This document shows, piece after piece, positions 1 through 8,240 of a DNA stretch of 64,000 bases. Made by a program: the position numbers and the translations under genes. This stretch comes from Anaerolineales bacterium (GTDB lineage Bacteria; Chloroflexota; Anaerolineae; JAAEKA01), in NCBI GenBank assembly GCA_020634615.1, contig JACKBI010000003.1, positions 1-64,000 of the forward strand, given 5' to 3'. How positions within the stretch are numbered: position 1 is the stretch's first letter; every line of letters begins with the position of its first letter. Under the pieces are notes generated by a model, which did not search any database, was not told where the DNA came from, and worked only from the letters and a program-made list of their open reading frames with translations.

Positions 1-40
1 AGTGCGAGTACGAGGACGAGTAGAAGTACGAGACGGAATC
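1..40. repeat. Degenerate short tandem repeat (AGTACGAG type)
   Basis: The first 40 bases are built from variants of an 8-base unit, AGTACGAG/GAGTACGAG, with the phase drifting (AGTGCGAGTACGAGGACGAG is the opening). The array ends a few bases before the phnC start. It is of the same general kind as the arrays at 8114, 12119, 13530, 16780, 24165 and 59600, but the unit sequence differs. The left edge of the array is outside the window. Confidence 0.6.
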
Positions 41-54
41 ACTGCGGGAAACTT

Positions 55-807
55 GTGACTGACACCCCCATCTTCGAACTGAACAACGTCAGCAAGCAGT
101 TCGGCAACACCGCTGCGCTGCAAGGCGTCTCGCTGCGCGTCATGCCCGGCGAACGGGTCGCGCTGGTCGGCCCCAGCGGCGCGGGCAAGAGCACGCTGAT
201 CAACCTGCTTAACGGCTCGTTGCTGCCCGATCAGGGCGAGGTGCGCGTCATGGGCCAGGACCTGGCGCGACTGGGAACGCGCAAGCTGCGCGCCATCCAA
301 CGCCGCGTCGGGACAGTGCACCAGCAGTTCGATCTGGTCGGCAACCTGCGCGTTATCCACAACGTCAACGCCGGGCGGCTGGGCGACTGGCCGCTCTGGA
401 AAGCGGTCGCGTCGTTGATCTACCCGCTCAACACGCAGGCTGCTTTCGACGCGCTGACGCAGGTCGGCATCCCCGAGAAGCTCTACGAGCGCACCGACCA
501 GCTCTCCGGCGGCCAGCAGCAGCGGGTAGCCTTGGCGCGCGTCCTGATCCAGAACCCGGCCGCGATCCTGGCCGATGAACCGATCTCCAGCCTGGACCCC
601 GGTCGCAGCCGTGAGATCATGGACCTCTTCGGCGCGCTGAGCCAGCAAACGGGCAAGACGCTGGTGGTCAGCCTGCACGCCTTCGAGTACGCGCTGAGCC
701 ACACCGACCGGCTGATCGGTCTGCGCCGCGGTCGAGTGGTGTTCGACGCCCCGGCTGCTGAGGTCACACCAGCCATGGCGCAATCCCTCTATCGAATCGA
801 GGTCTGA
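55..807 (+). CDS. phnC: Phosphonate-type ABC transporter, ATP-binding protein
   Basis: ATPase subunit of a phosphonate/phosphite-family importer, acting at the cytoplasmic face of the membrane with the permease that follows. Walker A GPSGAGKST is at residues 39-47, the signature LSGGQQQ at 150-156 and Walker B ILADEP at 171-176, all intact. The 250-residue length fits PhnC. Translation starts at GTG, with only a weak GGGAA ahead of it. The gap to the permease is 3 nt, so the two are one transcript. The periplasmic binding protein (PhnD type) is not downstream, so it is expected left of the window. Substrate (phosphonate, phosphite or another oxyanion) cannot be read from the ATPase alone. Confidence 0.88.
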   Translation: MTDTPIFELNNVSKQFGNTAALQGVSLRVMPGERVALVGPSGAGKSTLINLLNGSLLPDQGEVRVMGQDLARLGTRKLRAIQRRVGTVHQQFDLVGNLRVIHNVNAGRLGDWPLWKAVASLIYPLNTQAAFDALTQVGIPEKLYERTDQLSGGQQQRVALARVLIQNPAAILADEPISSLDPGRSREIMDLFGALSQQTGKTLVVSLHAFEYALSHTDRLIGLRRGRVVFDAPAAEVTPAMAQSLYRIEV

Positions 808-810
808 TCG

Positions 811-2568
811 GTGGCACGCGGTCTGCTTACTCCTGCAGCGGCGACCGCCACCGTCCCTGCGCGGCCGCGCCAACTCAACAGCCGCACGGCCTGGACTACA
901 GCGCTGCTGCTTCTGTTGATCTGGTCACTGGCGCAGCTCGGCATCGGCGACCGGCGGCTGGTCAACCCCGGCGGCATTACACAGGTCGCGCAGTTCGTAG
1001 CGGCTGCCTTCCAGCCGGACCTCAGCGCCCAGTTCCTGCGGCTGACATTCGAGGCGACGCTCGTCACCGTCGGCTACGCGGTGCTGGGAACGTTCCTCAG
1101 TCTGATCCTCGGCTTCGCCGGCAGCCTTCTGGTCTCCGAGACGATGTGGAAGGCCTGGATGCCGACCCGCCGCCGGCCGACGCTTTACCGCGCGCCATGG
1201 GCCATGTCGCGCGGCCTGCTGGCCATTCCGCGCGGCATCCACGAGGTGATCTGGGGGCTGTTTTTCGTCATCATCCTTGGGCTGGACCCGTTGGCAGCGA
1301 TCCTGGCTATTGCGATTCCTTTCGGGGCCATCGTCGCCAAGGTGTTCGCCGAAGCCATCGACGACGCGCCCCACGAGCCGTTCGACGCGCTGATCACCAG
1401 CGGCGCGTCGCCGTTCAAGGCGCTGCTCTACGGGCTGCTGCCGCAGGCGCTGCCCGACATGATCTCCTACGCCTTCTACCGGCTGGAGTGCTCGATCCGC
1501 GCCTCGGTGGTGCTGGGGATGATCGGCGCGGGCGGGCTGGGCTACGAGATCCTGCTCAGCTTCCAGACGCTGAACTACAACGAGATGTGGACGCTGTTCT
1601 ACGCGCTTTTTGCGCTGTGCGCACTGACCGACCTGTGGAGCAGCGTGTTGCGCCAGCGGATGGGCCGGATGGTCACCTGCACCACCAGCGACGCGACGCC
1701 CATCGAGGGTCTGGCCGAACTGCCGCGGCGCGGCCAGGCCGGCGCGCCCCAAGGCGACCGCTTCATCAGCGGATCGCTGATCGCGGCCGGCGCGCTGACC
1801 GTGCTGTCGTTCTGGTACATCGACCCAACGATCAGCAAGCTGTGGGCGCCGAAGACGCTCACGCTGCTGGCCGGGCTGATCGACGATGTGTTCCCGCTCT
1901 CGCTGACGCTGCCGCAACTGACAGTGCTGCTGAAGCTGTCCGGTCAGACGCTGGCGATGTCGGTGCTGGCGACCGGCTTCGCGGCCGTTGGCGGACTGTT
2001 TCTGGCGTTTCCGGCGGCGCGCAATTTCGCCATGCCCGGCGCGCTGACGGGCGCGGGCAGCCACGGACGGGCGCGGCGCTGGCTGGGCGCGGCCGTGCTG
2101 GTGTTCACCCGCGGGCTGCTGCTGGTGCAGCGGGCGATTCCCTCGCCGGTCTGGGCGTTGATGCTGCTGTTCGTCTTCTTTCCCGGCGTGCTGCCGGGCG
2201 CGCTGGCGCTGGGCATTTACAATCTTGGCGTGCTGGGCAGATTGATGGCAGAATCGGTGGAGAACATGGATGAACGACCGTTACGTTCGCTGCAAGCGCT
2301 GGGTACGGGCCGCGTGCGGGCGTTTCTCTACGGCGTGCTGCCACTGACCGCGCCACGCTTCACGGCTTACACCCTCTACCGCTGGGAGATCGTCATCCGC
2401 GAGACGGTGGTGGTCGGGTTGGTGGGTGCGGGCGGATTGGGCCGGCTGCTGGCTGAGCAACTGAGCAGCTTTGACTACAGCGGCGTCGCCGTGACGCTGC
2501 TCTTCTACATCGCGCTGACGTTCATGGTCGACCTGGCCAGCGCGAGCATCCGAAAGGCGTACCGATGA
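811..2568 (+). CDS. phnE: Phosphonate-type ABC transporter permease, two PhnE modules fused
   Basis: Inner-membrane channel of the importer whose ATPase lies just upstream. At 585 residues it is about twice a normal PhnE (roughly 260-280). Two complete permease modules are visible: each ends with the EAA-type cytoplasmic loop and the hallmark (V/M)GAGGLG stretch, the first from about residue 190 (FDALITSGASPFKAL, then MIGAGGLGYEI) and the second from about residue 490 (LRSLQALGTGRVRAFL, then LVGAGGLGRLL). A single chain therefore can supply both halves of the pore. Starts at GTG 3 nt after phnC and overlaps the next gene by 4 nt (ATGA). Fused PhnE proteins are known in other phyla; the family assignment is firm, the substrate is not. 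Confidence 0.87.
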   Translation: MARGLLTPAAATATVPARPRQLNSRTAWTTALLLLLIWSLAQLGIGDRRLVNPGGITQVAQFVAAAFQPDLSAQFLRLTFEATLVTVGYAVLGTFLSLILGFAGSLLVSETMWKAWMPTRRRPTLYRAPWAMSRGLLAIPRGIHEVIWGLFFVIILGLDPLAAILAIAIPFGAIVAKVFAEAIDDAPHEPFDALITSGASPFKALLYGLLPQALPDMISYAFYRLECSIRASVVLGMIGAGGLGYEILLSFQTLNYNEMWTLFYALFALCALTDLWSSVLRQRMGRMVTCTTSDATPIEGLAELPRRGQAGAPQGDRFISGSLIAAGALTVLSFWYIDPTISKLWAPKTLTLLAGLIDDVFPLSLTLPQLTVLLKLSGQTLAMSVLATGFAAVGGLFLAFPAARNFAMPGALTGAGSHGRARRWLGAAVLVFTRGLLLVQRAIPSPVWALMLLFVFFPGVLPGALALGIYNLGVLGRLMAESVENMDERPLRSLQALGTGRVRAFLYGVLPLTAPRFTAYTLYRWEIVIRETVVVGLVGAGGLGRLLAEQLSSFDYSGVAVTLLFYIALTFMVDLASASIRKAYR

Positions 2569-3077
2569 CATCAAACGATACGACGCGACCGACCTCCCGA
2601 ACCGCGCCGCTGTGGCCGATTGCACTGGCGCGTATCGCCATCGGTGTGCTGTGGCTGTTTTCACTGCGCTGGAAGTTGCCGCCTGACTTCATGCCAGCCG
2701 CCGGCCGCGGGCTGATGGACTGGCTGCAACTGGAGGTGCAGCATCCCTCGTTCGGCTTCTACGCTGACTTCGTCTCCGGCGTCGTGATCCCCAACTTCAC
2801 GCTGTTTGCCTGGGTGATTTTCCTGGCCGAGTTGCTGGTCGGGCTGTCGCTGCTGACCGGGACGCTGACCCGGCTGGGCGCGGCGCTGAGCCTGCTGATG
2901 GCGCTCAACCTGGGCGTCGGTCTGTTGGAAGTACCCGGCGAGTGGCCGTGGTCGTATCTCATGCTGGCGATGTGGAGCTTCGTGTTTTTGATTGCTGGCG
3001 CGGGACGGATGTGGGGTGTCGATGGATTGCTGCGGCGCGGCCGGTCGGAGTCGAGTTTGCTGCGCTGGCTGACGTAG
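2565..3077 (+). CDS. DoxX/DoxD-like membrane protein
   Basis: A 170-residue integral membrane protein with four predicted hydrophobic segments and the DoxX-family pattern (a leading ALARIAIGVLWLFSLRWK segment, then a central WVIFLAELLVGLSLLTG helix). DoxX-like proteins include the small subunit of thiosulfate:quinone oxidoreductase, but most members have no defined role. Its ATG overlaps the phnE stop (ATGA), with AAAGG seven bases upstream, so it is translationally coupled to the transporter; a role in using the imported compound is inference. A perfect 16-bp hairpin follows the stop. Confidence 0.7.
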   Translation: MTSNDTTRPTSRTAPLWPIALARIAIGVLWLFSLRWKLPPDFMPAAGRGLMDWLQLEVQHPSFGFYADFVSGVVIPNFTLFAWVIFLAELLVGLSLLTGTLTRLGAALSLLMALNLGVGLLEVPGEWPWSYLMLAMWSFVFLIAGAGRMWGVDGLLRRGRSESSLLRWLT

Positions 3078-3084
3078 GCATAAC

Positions 3085-3119
3085 AGGACCGGCAGTCTTT
3101 CGGAAAGACTGCCGGTCCT
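3085..3119. terminator. Perfect 16-bp hairpin between convergent genes
   Basis: Arm 3085-3100 (AGGACCGGCAGTCTTT) pairs perfectly with 3104-3119, leaving a CGG triloop. It sits 8 bp past the DoxX stop and 8 bp before the stop of the convergent minus-strand gene, so it can serve both. There is no strong T-tract on either side. An identically built hairpin (16-bp arms ending TTT, CGG loop) is at 20691-20725. Confidence 0.75.
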
Positions 3120-3126
3120 CGCGTTG

Positions 3127-3576
3127 TTAGCCCGTCGTGGTGGGCTGTCTGGTCTCTACCGGCTCGGCTGGCATCGGCTGGCGAGCTGGCGGGTCCTGCT
3201 GTGACGCCTGCGCTTCGGACCGTTCAGATCCACAGCCGCCCCAGCGACCGTGTCGCTGCCAGTGACGCATCCAGTCCTCACCGGGTGCACCCGTTCCGGC
3301 TCTTCCGGCTGCGTGACGGAACGCCCGCATGGTGACCATGAAAAGCATCCACAACACGCCGAGGCCGAAGATCACGCCGAAGAAACCAGGGCCTGAGCGC
3401 TGGTTCTGCATCGCCAGCGCATACGGAATCGCCGCGCCGTCCTGGCCGCCGGCGGCCGCCAGCCCGGTCAGATAGCCCTGGGTCCAGGCATCCTGCTGGC
3501 GAGCCTGCCCGCCGATCACGAACAGCCCGATCACCACGATCAGTATCAACACGAAAAAGGGGAACCGTCTGTGCAT
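3127..3576 (-). CDS. Small single-span membrane protein of unknown function
   Basis: A 149-residue protein that I do not recognise. It begins MHRRFPFFVLILIVVIGLFVIGG, an N-terminal anchor or signal sequence, has a second hydrophobic stretch (FFGVIFGLGVLWMLFMV) near residue 75, and ends in a Gln/Pro/Glu-rich hydrophilic tail. The start at 3576 is chosen because AGGAGGT (3582-3588) sits six bases upstream; an extension to 3651 is open but has no ribosome site. The middle HWQRHGRWGGCGS segment resembles the tails of small SHOCT-less membrane proteins, but no function can be given. It converges on the DoxX gene and shares its terminator. Confidence 0.6.
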   Translation of the reverse strand: MHRRFPFFVLILIVVIGLFVIGGQARQQDAWTQGYLTGLAAAGGQDGAAIPYALAMQNQRSGPGFFGVIFGLGVLWMLFMVTMRAFRHAAGRAGTGAPGEDWMRHWQRHGRWGGCGSERSEAQASQQDPPARQPMPAEPVETRQPTTTG

Positions 3577-3740
3577 TGCACACCTCCTGGGAAATGTCGG
3601 CGAGGCCAGGCTGCGGCATTTGCCGTACCCTGACCACGCACTGTTGTTCAACTATCCCCAGTGTGCCACGGAAGTGTGAAGAAATTTCGAAGAAGTGTGC
3701 GGGGTGTTGCGCGAATGGGAGGCGCGTGGTAGTGTAAGGT

Positions 3741-3850
3741 TCACCCTCACCCCCAGCCCCTCTCCCTCAGGGAGAGGGGAGCGTTGCTGGCGAAGACTCG
3801 TCGGGCTTCTGGTTCCCTCTCCCCTTGGGAGAGGGTTAGGGTGAGGGAGG
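3741..3850. repeat. Inverted-repeat intergenic element (CCCTCACCCC type)
   Basis: Left arm at 3741-3779 (CACCCTCACCCCCAGCCCCT onward, with the internal palindrome CTCTCCCTCAGGGAGAG) and right arm at 3812-3850 (CCCTCTCCCCTTGGGAGAGG then TTAGGGTGAGGG) are imperfect inverted copies around a 30-bp centre. This layout is a palindromic dispersed repeat that is common in intergenic DNA of many GC-rich bacteria. No coding sequence is interrupted; it lies between the small membrane protein and livM. Confidence 0.7.
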
Positions 3851-3908
3851 AGCTTCACTTTCACAGCTTTCTCTCTTTTCCCCCGTTTCCCTCAACTCCC
3901 TCGCCCGC

Positions 3909-5009
3909 TCACAACTTCCCCTCGTCCGGCGTCTCCCTTTGCCGGCCGGTGAACATCGATAGCAGGCGTTGCCGGCCGGCCGCGATGTCCAGCCGGCGCA
4001 GGCGCCAGGTGCCGACGATGCCGTAGGGCAGGAACATGACGATCAGAACGTAGATCGCGCCCAGAATGAAGGCGGAGCTCTCGCCAAACCAGCGCGACAG
4101 GTAGTACTCCATCAACCGCAGAATCGCTGCGCCGATCATCGCGCCGCTAAGCGTGCCGATGCCGCCGATCAGCAGCATCAGCAGACCCTCGACGGTGAAG
4201 CCCAGCCCGGCGATCTCGGGGCTGACCAGCGGCTTGTAAAGCGTGTTAAACATGCCGGCCAGACTGGCCGTGATACCGGCCACCATCAGCGCGGCCAGCT
4301 TGAAGTAGAAGGTGTTGAAGCCGATGGTCAGAGCGCGGTTCTCGTTCTCGCGCGTCGCGACACAGACACGGCCGGTGGGCGAGTCCACGAACCGTTTGTA
4401 GATCAGGTAAACCAGGATGGCAAAGGCCAGCGTGACATAGTAGAAACGCAGCCGGTCGTCCACCGGGTTGAGGAAGTCGGGCCGGGGAATGCCCTGTAGC
4501 CCGACATCGGAGCCGGTGTATGGGTTCAACTCCTGGGTGCGAATCAGGATGTCAAACACCGACGCAATGCCCAGTGTCACCAGCGCAAAGGTGATCCCCT
4601 TGACGCGTGGCAAGACCACAGCGAAGAGCAGTGCGTTGAAAAGACCCGCCACCACCGCCCCGACCAGCACCGCCCACAGCGGCCAGCCGAATGTCTTGAG
4701 CAACACGCCGGTCAGATACGACCCGAAGGCGAAGAACATGCCGTGGCCAAACGAAAGCAGGCCGGTGACGCCCAGCACCAGATCGTAGCTGATGGCAAAC
4801 ACGGCCAGGATGAAGACCTCGACCAGCAGCCCTTGCAGGAACTTGGCGGTGCTGGAGTCGTTGGCCAGCAGGCTGCCGACCGGCAACCCTTCCATCACCG
4901 CCATTATAAAGGGCAGCGCGGCCAGCCCAACTACCGTGACGATGAAGCCGATGTGACTTTTCCAGGCGAATCTGCCCGTTGTCTGTGCGTTCAATGGTGT
5001 ATTCCTCAA
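3909..5009 (-). CDS. livM: Branched-chain-amino-acid-type ABC transporter permease LivM
   Basis: Second permease of the importer encoded at 3909-9668. The 366-residue protein has the LivM fold, many hydrophobic helices, and the family signatures GLLSFGHGMFFAFGSY (about residues 88-103) and LLMLLIGGIGTLSGAMIGA near 285. The C-terminus ends in a basic tail (RLRRLDIAAGRQR). It is the last gene of the operon, 9 nt after livH. Members of this family carry Leu/Ile/Val, but also urea, amides and aromatic acids; given the catabolic genes upstream, an acid substrate other than an amino acid is plausible but unproven. Confidence 0.9.
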   Translation of the reverse strand: MRNTPLNAQTTGRFAWKSHIGFIVTVVGLAALPFIMAVMEGLPVGSLLANDSSTAKFLQGLLVEVFILAVFAISYDLVLGVTGLLSFGHGMFFAFGSYLTGVLLKTFGWPLWAVLVGAVVAGLFNALLFAVVLPRVKGITFALVTLGIASVFDILIRTQELNPYTGSDVGLQGIPRPDFLNPVDDRLRFYYVTLAFAILVYLIYKRFVDSPTGRVCVATRENENRALTIGFNTFYFKLAALMVAGITASLAGMFNTLYKPLVSPEIAGLGFTVEGLLMLLIGGIGTLSGAMIGAAILRLMEYYLSRWFGESSAFILGAIYVLIVMFLPYGIVGTWRLRRLDIAAGRQRLLSMFTGRQRETPDEGKL

Positions 5010-5018
5010 ACTTCGGCG

Positions 5019-6605
5019 TTATTCGCTGCGTCCAAACAATCCCTGCGGCAGAACCAGCAGGATGATGATCATGAGCAGGATAACCGACGCCGGCACAAGA
5101 GGCGGCGACGGCTTCCATGGTTCAGCCAGGAATGGCAGATTGATGCCAAGCTGGCCGTAGCGGATGATGAACTGTTGCGTCAAGCCGACGATGACAGCGC
5201 CCGCTGCCGCGCCGGGAAAGCTGGTCAGCCCGCCGATGGCCAGCGCGATCAGCGAGCTGAGCAGCAGCGTCGCGCCCATGGTGTCCGACAGGCCGGTTGC
5301 CGGTGCGGCGATGACGCCGCCAAAGGCTGCCAGCCCGACGCCCAACGCAAACACCAACGTGAAGACCCGCCGCACGTTGATGCCCAGCGCCTCGACCATC
5401 CGGCTGTCCTGCACGCCGGCGCGGATGATCATCCCCAGCCGCGTGCGCTGCAAGAGCAGCCAGACGGCGATCAGCACCACGATGCCCACGGCAATGACAA
5501 ACAGCTCGTTGTAAGTACGGATACGGGCCGGTTCGCCGCCAATATCAACGATGATGGTCGAACACTGGTGTTGCAGCCAGCCGCTGATGCTTTCGGCGGG
5601 ACAGCCGTCGCCGGTGCTGGAGAAGAGGGCCGGTTTGGGCATGGTGAAGCCGGTGCGTCCCCAGATCGAGCGCACCATCTCGACGCCGATGAACCCCAGC
5701 CCCAGCGTCAGCAGAATCTGATAGATTCCCCGGTCGTACAGCGGGCGGATCATCGTGCTCTCCATCAGCCCGCCCAGCCCAGCGCCCACCAGCGCGGCAA
5801 CGATGAGGGCCAGTACAAAGAGGGCGTTGCTGCTGAGACTCAGCAGGAAGTCCGACAGCGGCGTGTTGACAACATACAACCCGATGGCAACAGCGGCCAC
5901 CAACGCAAACCACATCAGCGGACGAGCAACGCTGCGGGCTGCCTGGGCTGTCGGGCCGCGGCGCGCAATGGCGAACCCGGCGACTGCCAGCCCCACCAAC
6001 ACGCTGCCGGCCAGCAGGCTGCCCCAGTCCACGACCGCCGCAATAATCGTGTCGAAGGTCGCAGGCGTGACGTTTTCCTGAACTGTTCCCGCCTCGAAAT
6101 ACTGGTTCCAGACGATGGGGCTGTTCTGATACTCAGTGCCGCTCCAGATCGATAGCGGGTAGCGGGTCAGCGCCAGCGCCAGCAGCGCCAGGCCGGCCAG
6201 CAGCGCAATCCACGGCCAGACGCGCGTCGCCGACCGCCCCAGGCGCAACCGGCCCAGCAGCGGCATCCACAGCGGCATCAGCAGGAAACCCGCCAGCACC
6301 AACAGGAAAGGCGTCGTGGCATCGACCACCGTATCGGGGCGCACATACATGCTCCAGCCGACGTATGCGCCGATCATGAACAGCGTGCCATGGGCCAGGT
6401 TCAGCACGTCCATCAGTCCGAGGATGATGGACAGCCCGGCCGCCACCAGGAAGGTGATCGACCCGACTGCCAGCCCGCGCAGGACGGTCACCACCCAATC
6501 GCGCGTGCTCATCCCCTGAATTGCCAGCAACAGCAGCAGGAAAAGGATCACCAGGGTGATGATCAGGGTGCGGTTCTTGCGATAAGTTTGCAACAGGTTC
6601 GGCAT
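5019..6605 (-). CDS. livH: Branched-chain-amino-acid-type ABC transporter permease LivH, enlarged
   Basis: First permease of the importer. The usual LivH starts (AAGLSIILGLMDVLNLAHG) and ends (LLLSSLIALAIGGLTSFPGA, then a hydrophobic end and LPQGLFG) are present, but at 528 residues the protein is far longer than the usual 290-310. The extra length lies mainly between about residues 85 and 250: two to four additional hydrophobic helices and a polar stretch around SGTEYQNSPIVWNQYFEAG. A second insert, around residues 320-345 (STGDGCPAESISGWLQHQC), contains two cysteines. Spacing to livF is 16 nt. Whether the inserts face the periplasm is not determinable here. Confidence 0.85.
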   Translation of the reverse strand: MPNLLQTYRKNRTLIITLVILFLLLLLAIQGMSTRDWVVTVLRGLAVGSITFLVAAGLSIILGLMDVLNLAHGTLFMIGAYVGWSMYVRPDTVVDATTPFLLVLAGFLLMPLWMPLLGRLRLGRSATRVWPWIALLAGLALLALALTRYPLSIWSGTEYQNSPIVWNQYFEAGTVQENVTPATFDTIIAAVVDWGSLLAGSVLVGLAVAGFAIARRGPTAQAARSVARPLMWFALVAAVAIGLYVVNTPLSDFLLSLSSNALFVLALIVAALVGAGLGGLMESTMIRPLYDRGIYQILLTLGLGFIGVEMVRSIWGRTGFTMPKPALFSSTGDGCPAESISGWLQHQCSTIIVDIGGEPARIRTYNELFVIAVGIVVLIAVWLLLQRTRLGMIIRAGVQDSRMVEALGINVRRVFTLVFALGVGLAAFGGVIAAPATGLSDTMGATLLLSSLIALAIGGLTSFPGAAAGAVIVGLTQQFIIRYGQLGINLPFLAEPWKPSPPLVPASVILLMIIILLVLPQGLFGRSE

Positions 6606-6621
6606 TGGCAGGTTCCAGTCT

Positions 6622-7326
6622 CTACGCCGCGCCCAGATAGCGCTGGATGGTCGCTTTGTCGTGCACGAGGTCGGCCATCAGCCCGGCTTGCACGGACCGG
6701 CCTTCCTCGATGATGACATAGTGTTGGGCAAGCTGACTGGCGACGATGAAGTTCTGCTCGACCAGCAGCACGGTCGTTTCCGACGAGAGCCGGCGGATGG
6801 CCTCCATCATGGCCTCGATGATCACCGGCGCGAGGCCCTCGCTGGGTTCATCGATCAGCAGCAGCCGGTTGTCGGGGACCAGTGCACGCGCCACCGCCAG
6901 CATCTGCTGCTGACCGCCGGACAGATGCGTGCCCGGCAGCTTGATCAGCCGTTGCAGATCGGGGAACAACTCGAAGATAAAGTCGGACTTGCGGTCGAGA
7001 TCGCCCTTCTTGCGCTCGGCGATTTTGAGGTTCTCCAGCACGCTGAGATCGCGGAAGATGCCGCGGTTCTCCGGCACGAAGCCAATCCCAAGTGAAGCGA
7101 TCTCGTAGCTTGGCCGCCCCTGGACCGGCTCCTGGTCAAAGATGATCTCACCCGAGCGCGGCGGAGTCAGCCCCATGATTGTCTTCAGCGTAGTCGTCTT
7201 GCCAGCGCCGTTGCGCCCCAACAGCGCGACAATGCCGCCCTTTGGTACCTCAACGTCAACCCCTTCCAGAATGTGAAACTGGCTGATATATGTATGGATG
7301 TTACGAACTTCGAGGATGTTGCTCAT
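6622..7326 (-). CDS. livF: Branched-chain-amino-acid-type ABC transporter ATPase LivF
   Basis: ATP-binding subunit of the importer. Walker A GRNGAGKTT lies at residues 37-45, followed by the LSGGQQQML signature and Walker B LLLIDEPSEGLAP, the last being typical of LivF. The 234-residue length matches the family. The ATG overlaps the livG stop by 4 nt (ATGA), so the two ATPases are translationally coupled. Confidence 0.92.
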   Translation of the reverse strand: MSNILEVRNIHTYISQFHILEGVDVEVPKGGIVALLGRNGAGKTTTLKTIMGLTPPRSGEIIFDQEPVQGRPSYEIASLGIGFVPENRGIFRDLSVLENLKIAERKKGDLDRKSDFIFELFPDLQRLIKLPGTHLSGGQQQMLAVARALVPDNRLLLIDEPSEGLAPVIIEAMMEAIRRLSSETTVLLVEQNFIVASQLAQHYVIIEEGRSVQAGLMADLVHDKATIQRYLGAA

Positions 7327-8111
7327 GCCGCAGGCTCGCGATCTTGCTGGTCCAACTCATACAACCCACCGAGATATGCGCTCTGCACCGTCTCATTGGC
7401 GGCGATCTCGGCAGGCGTGCCCTCGGCCAACACTTGGCCCTGGTGCATGACGGTGATCCGGTCGGAGATGCTCATGACGACGTTCATGTTGTGTTCCACC
7501 AGCACGACGGTCTTGCTGCCCTGCTGCTGGATCTGCTGAATCAGCGTCATCAGCTCTGGCACCTGCTCGGCTGCCATGCCGGCTGTCGGTTCATCCAGCA
7601 GCAGCACTTCCGGGTCAGCGCCGAGGATGATCCCCAGTTCCAGCTTGCGCTGGTCACCGTGTGGCAGCGTTCCGGCCAGTTGCCCGGCCCGCTCGGCCAG
7701 CCCAACCTGCTCAAGAATCGCCACGGTTCGATCAGTGTAGCGGGTGAAGTGCCGCGCCGGCTGCCAGAAGCTGAAGTTGTTGCGCCCCATGGCCTGGCAC
7801 GCCAGCCGAACGTTCTCGAACGCCGTCAGGTTCGGAAAGAGATTCGTGATCTGGAACGACCGTCCCATGCCGATGTGCGCGGTGCGATAGAGCGGCAGCT
7901 TGGTGATATCACGCCCCTTATACAGCACCTGGCCGCTGGTCGGACGGATATTGCCGCTCAACAGGTTGAAGAAGGTCGTCTTGCCGGCGCCGTTGGGACC
8001 GATGATAGAGTGGATCGCGCCGGCCTGCACCTGGACACTGACGCCGTCCACAGCCAGCAGCGCGCCAAAGGCCTTGCGCAGATCACGGGTTTCGAGGATG
8101 GTTTCGGGCAT
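7323..8111 (-). CDS. livG: Branched-chain-amino-acid-type ABC transporter ATPase LivG
   Basis: Second ATPase. Walker A GPNGAGKTT is at residues 38-46 counted from the ATG at 8111; the signature reads LPHGDQRKLELG, a LivG-type variant of LSGG, and Walker B is VLLLDEPTAGM. The frame stays open upstream to 8204, but those 31 codons only translate the short tandem repeat (SPIYQSPICQSTNLPVYQST), so 8111 (MPETILETRDLRK) is taken as the start. There is no Shine-Dalgarno sequence: repeat units run to within a few bases of the start codon, whose context is TACTACCATG. The protein is 262 residues, normal for LivG. Confidence 0.9.
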   Translation of the reverse strand: MPETILETRDLRKAFGALLAVDGVSVQVQAGAIHSIIGPNGAGKTTFFNLLSGNIRPTSGQVLYKGRDITKLPLYRTAHIGMGRSFQITNLFPNLTAFENVRLACQAMGRNNFSFWQPARHFTRYTDRTVAILEQVGLAERAGQLAGTLPHGDQRKLELGIILGADPEVLLLDEPTAGMAAEQVPELMTLIQQIQQQGSKTVVLVEHNMNVVMSISDRITVMHQGQVLAEGTPAEIAANETVQSAYLGGLYELDQQDREPAA

Positions 8112-8113
8112 GG

Positions 8114-8237
8114 TAGTAGATTGATAGACTGGTAGATTGGTAGATTGGCAGATTGGTGACTGGTAGATTGGTGACTGGTAGATTGGTTTGCCGCTACGAC
8201 GCACCAGTTTCCCAATCTACCAATCTACCAGTTTCCT
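8114..8237. repeat. TGGTAGAT tandem array with inverted arm
   Basis: From 8114 to 8187 there are about eight degenerate copies of TGGTAGAT (some reading TGGTGACTGGTAGATTGG). After a short unique centre (TTTGCCGCTACGACGCACC), 8209-8237 carries the same unit in reverse orientation (CCAATCTACCAATCTACCAG). The two halves could fold on each other. The array fills the whole space between the binding-protein stop (8241) and the livG start (8111). Confidence 0.85.
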
Positions 8238-8240
8238 GTA

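Noticed and set aside
925..2064. Long antisense frames (also 4743-6155 plus and 25902-28019 minus)
   Set aside because: They lie opposite firmly identified genes (phnE, livH, regulator) and encode Arg/Gln/Ala-rich sequence with no domains; high GC content keeps stops rare on the other strand.
8112..8204. N-terminal extension of LivG
   Set aside because: It only translates repeat DNA (IYQSPIYQS), and the family starts at MPETILETRD.
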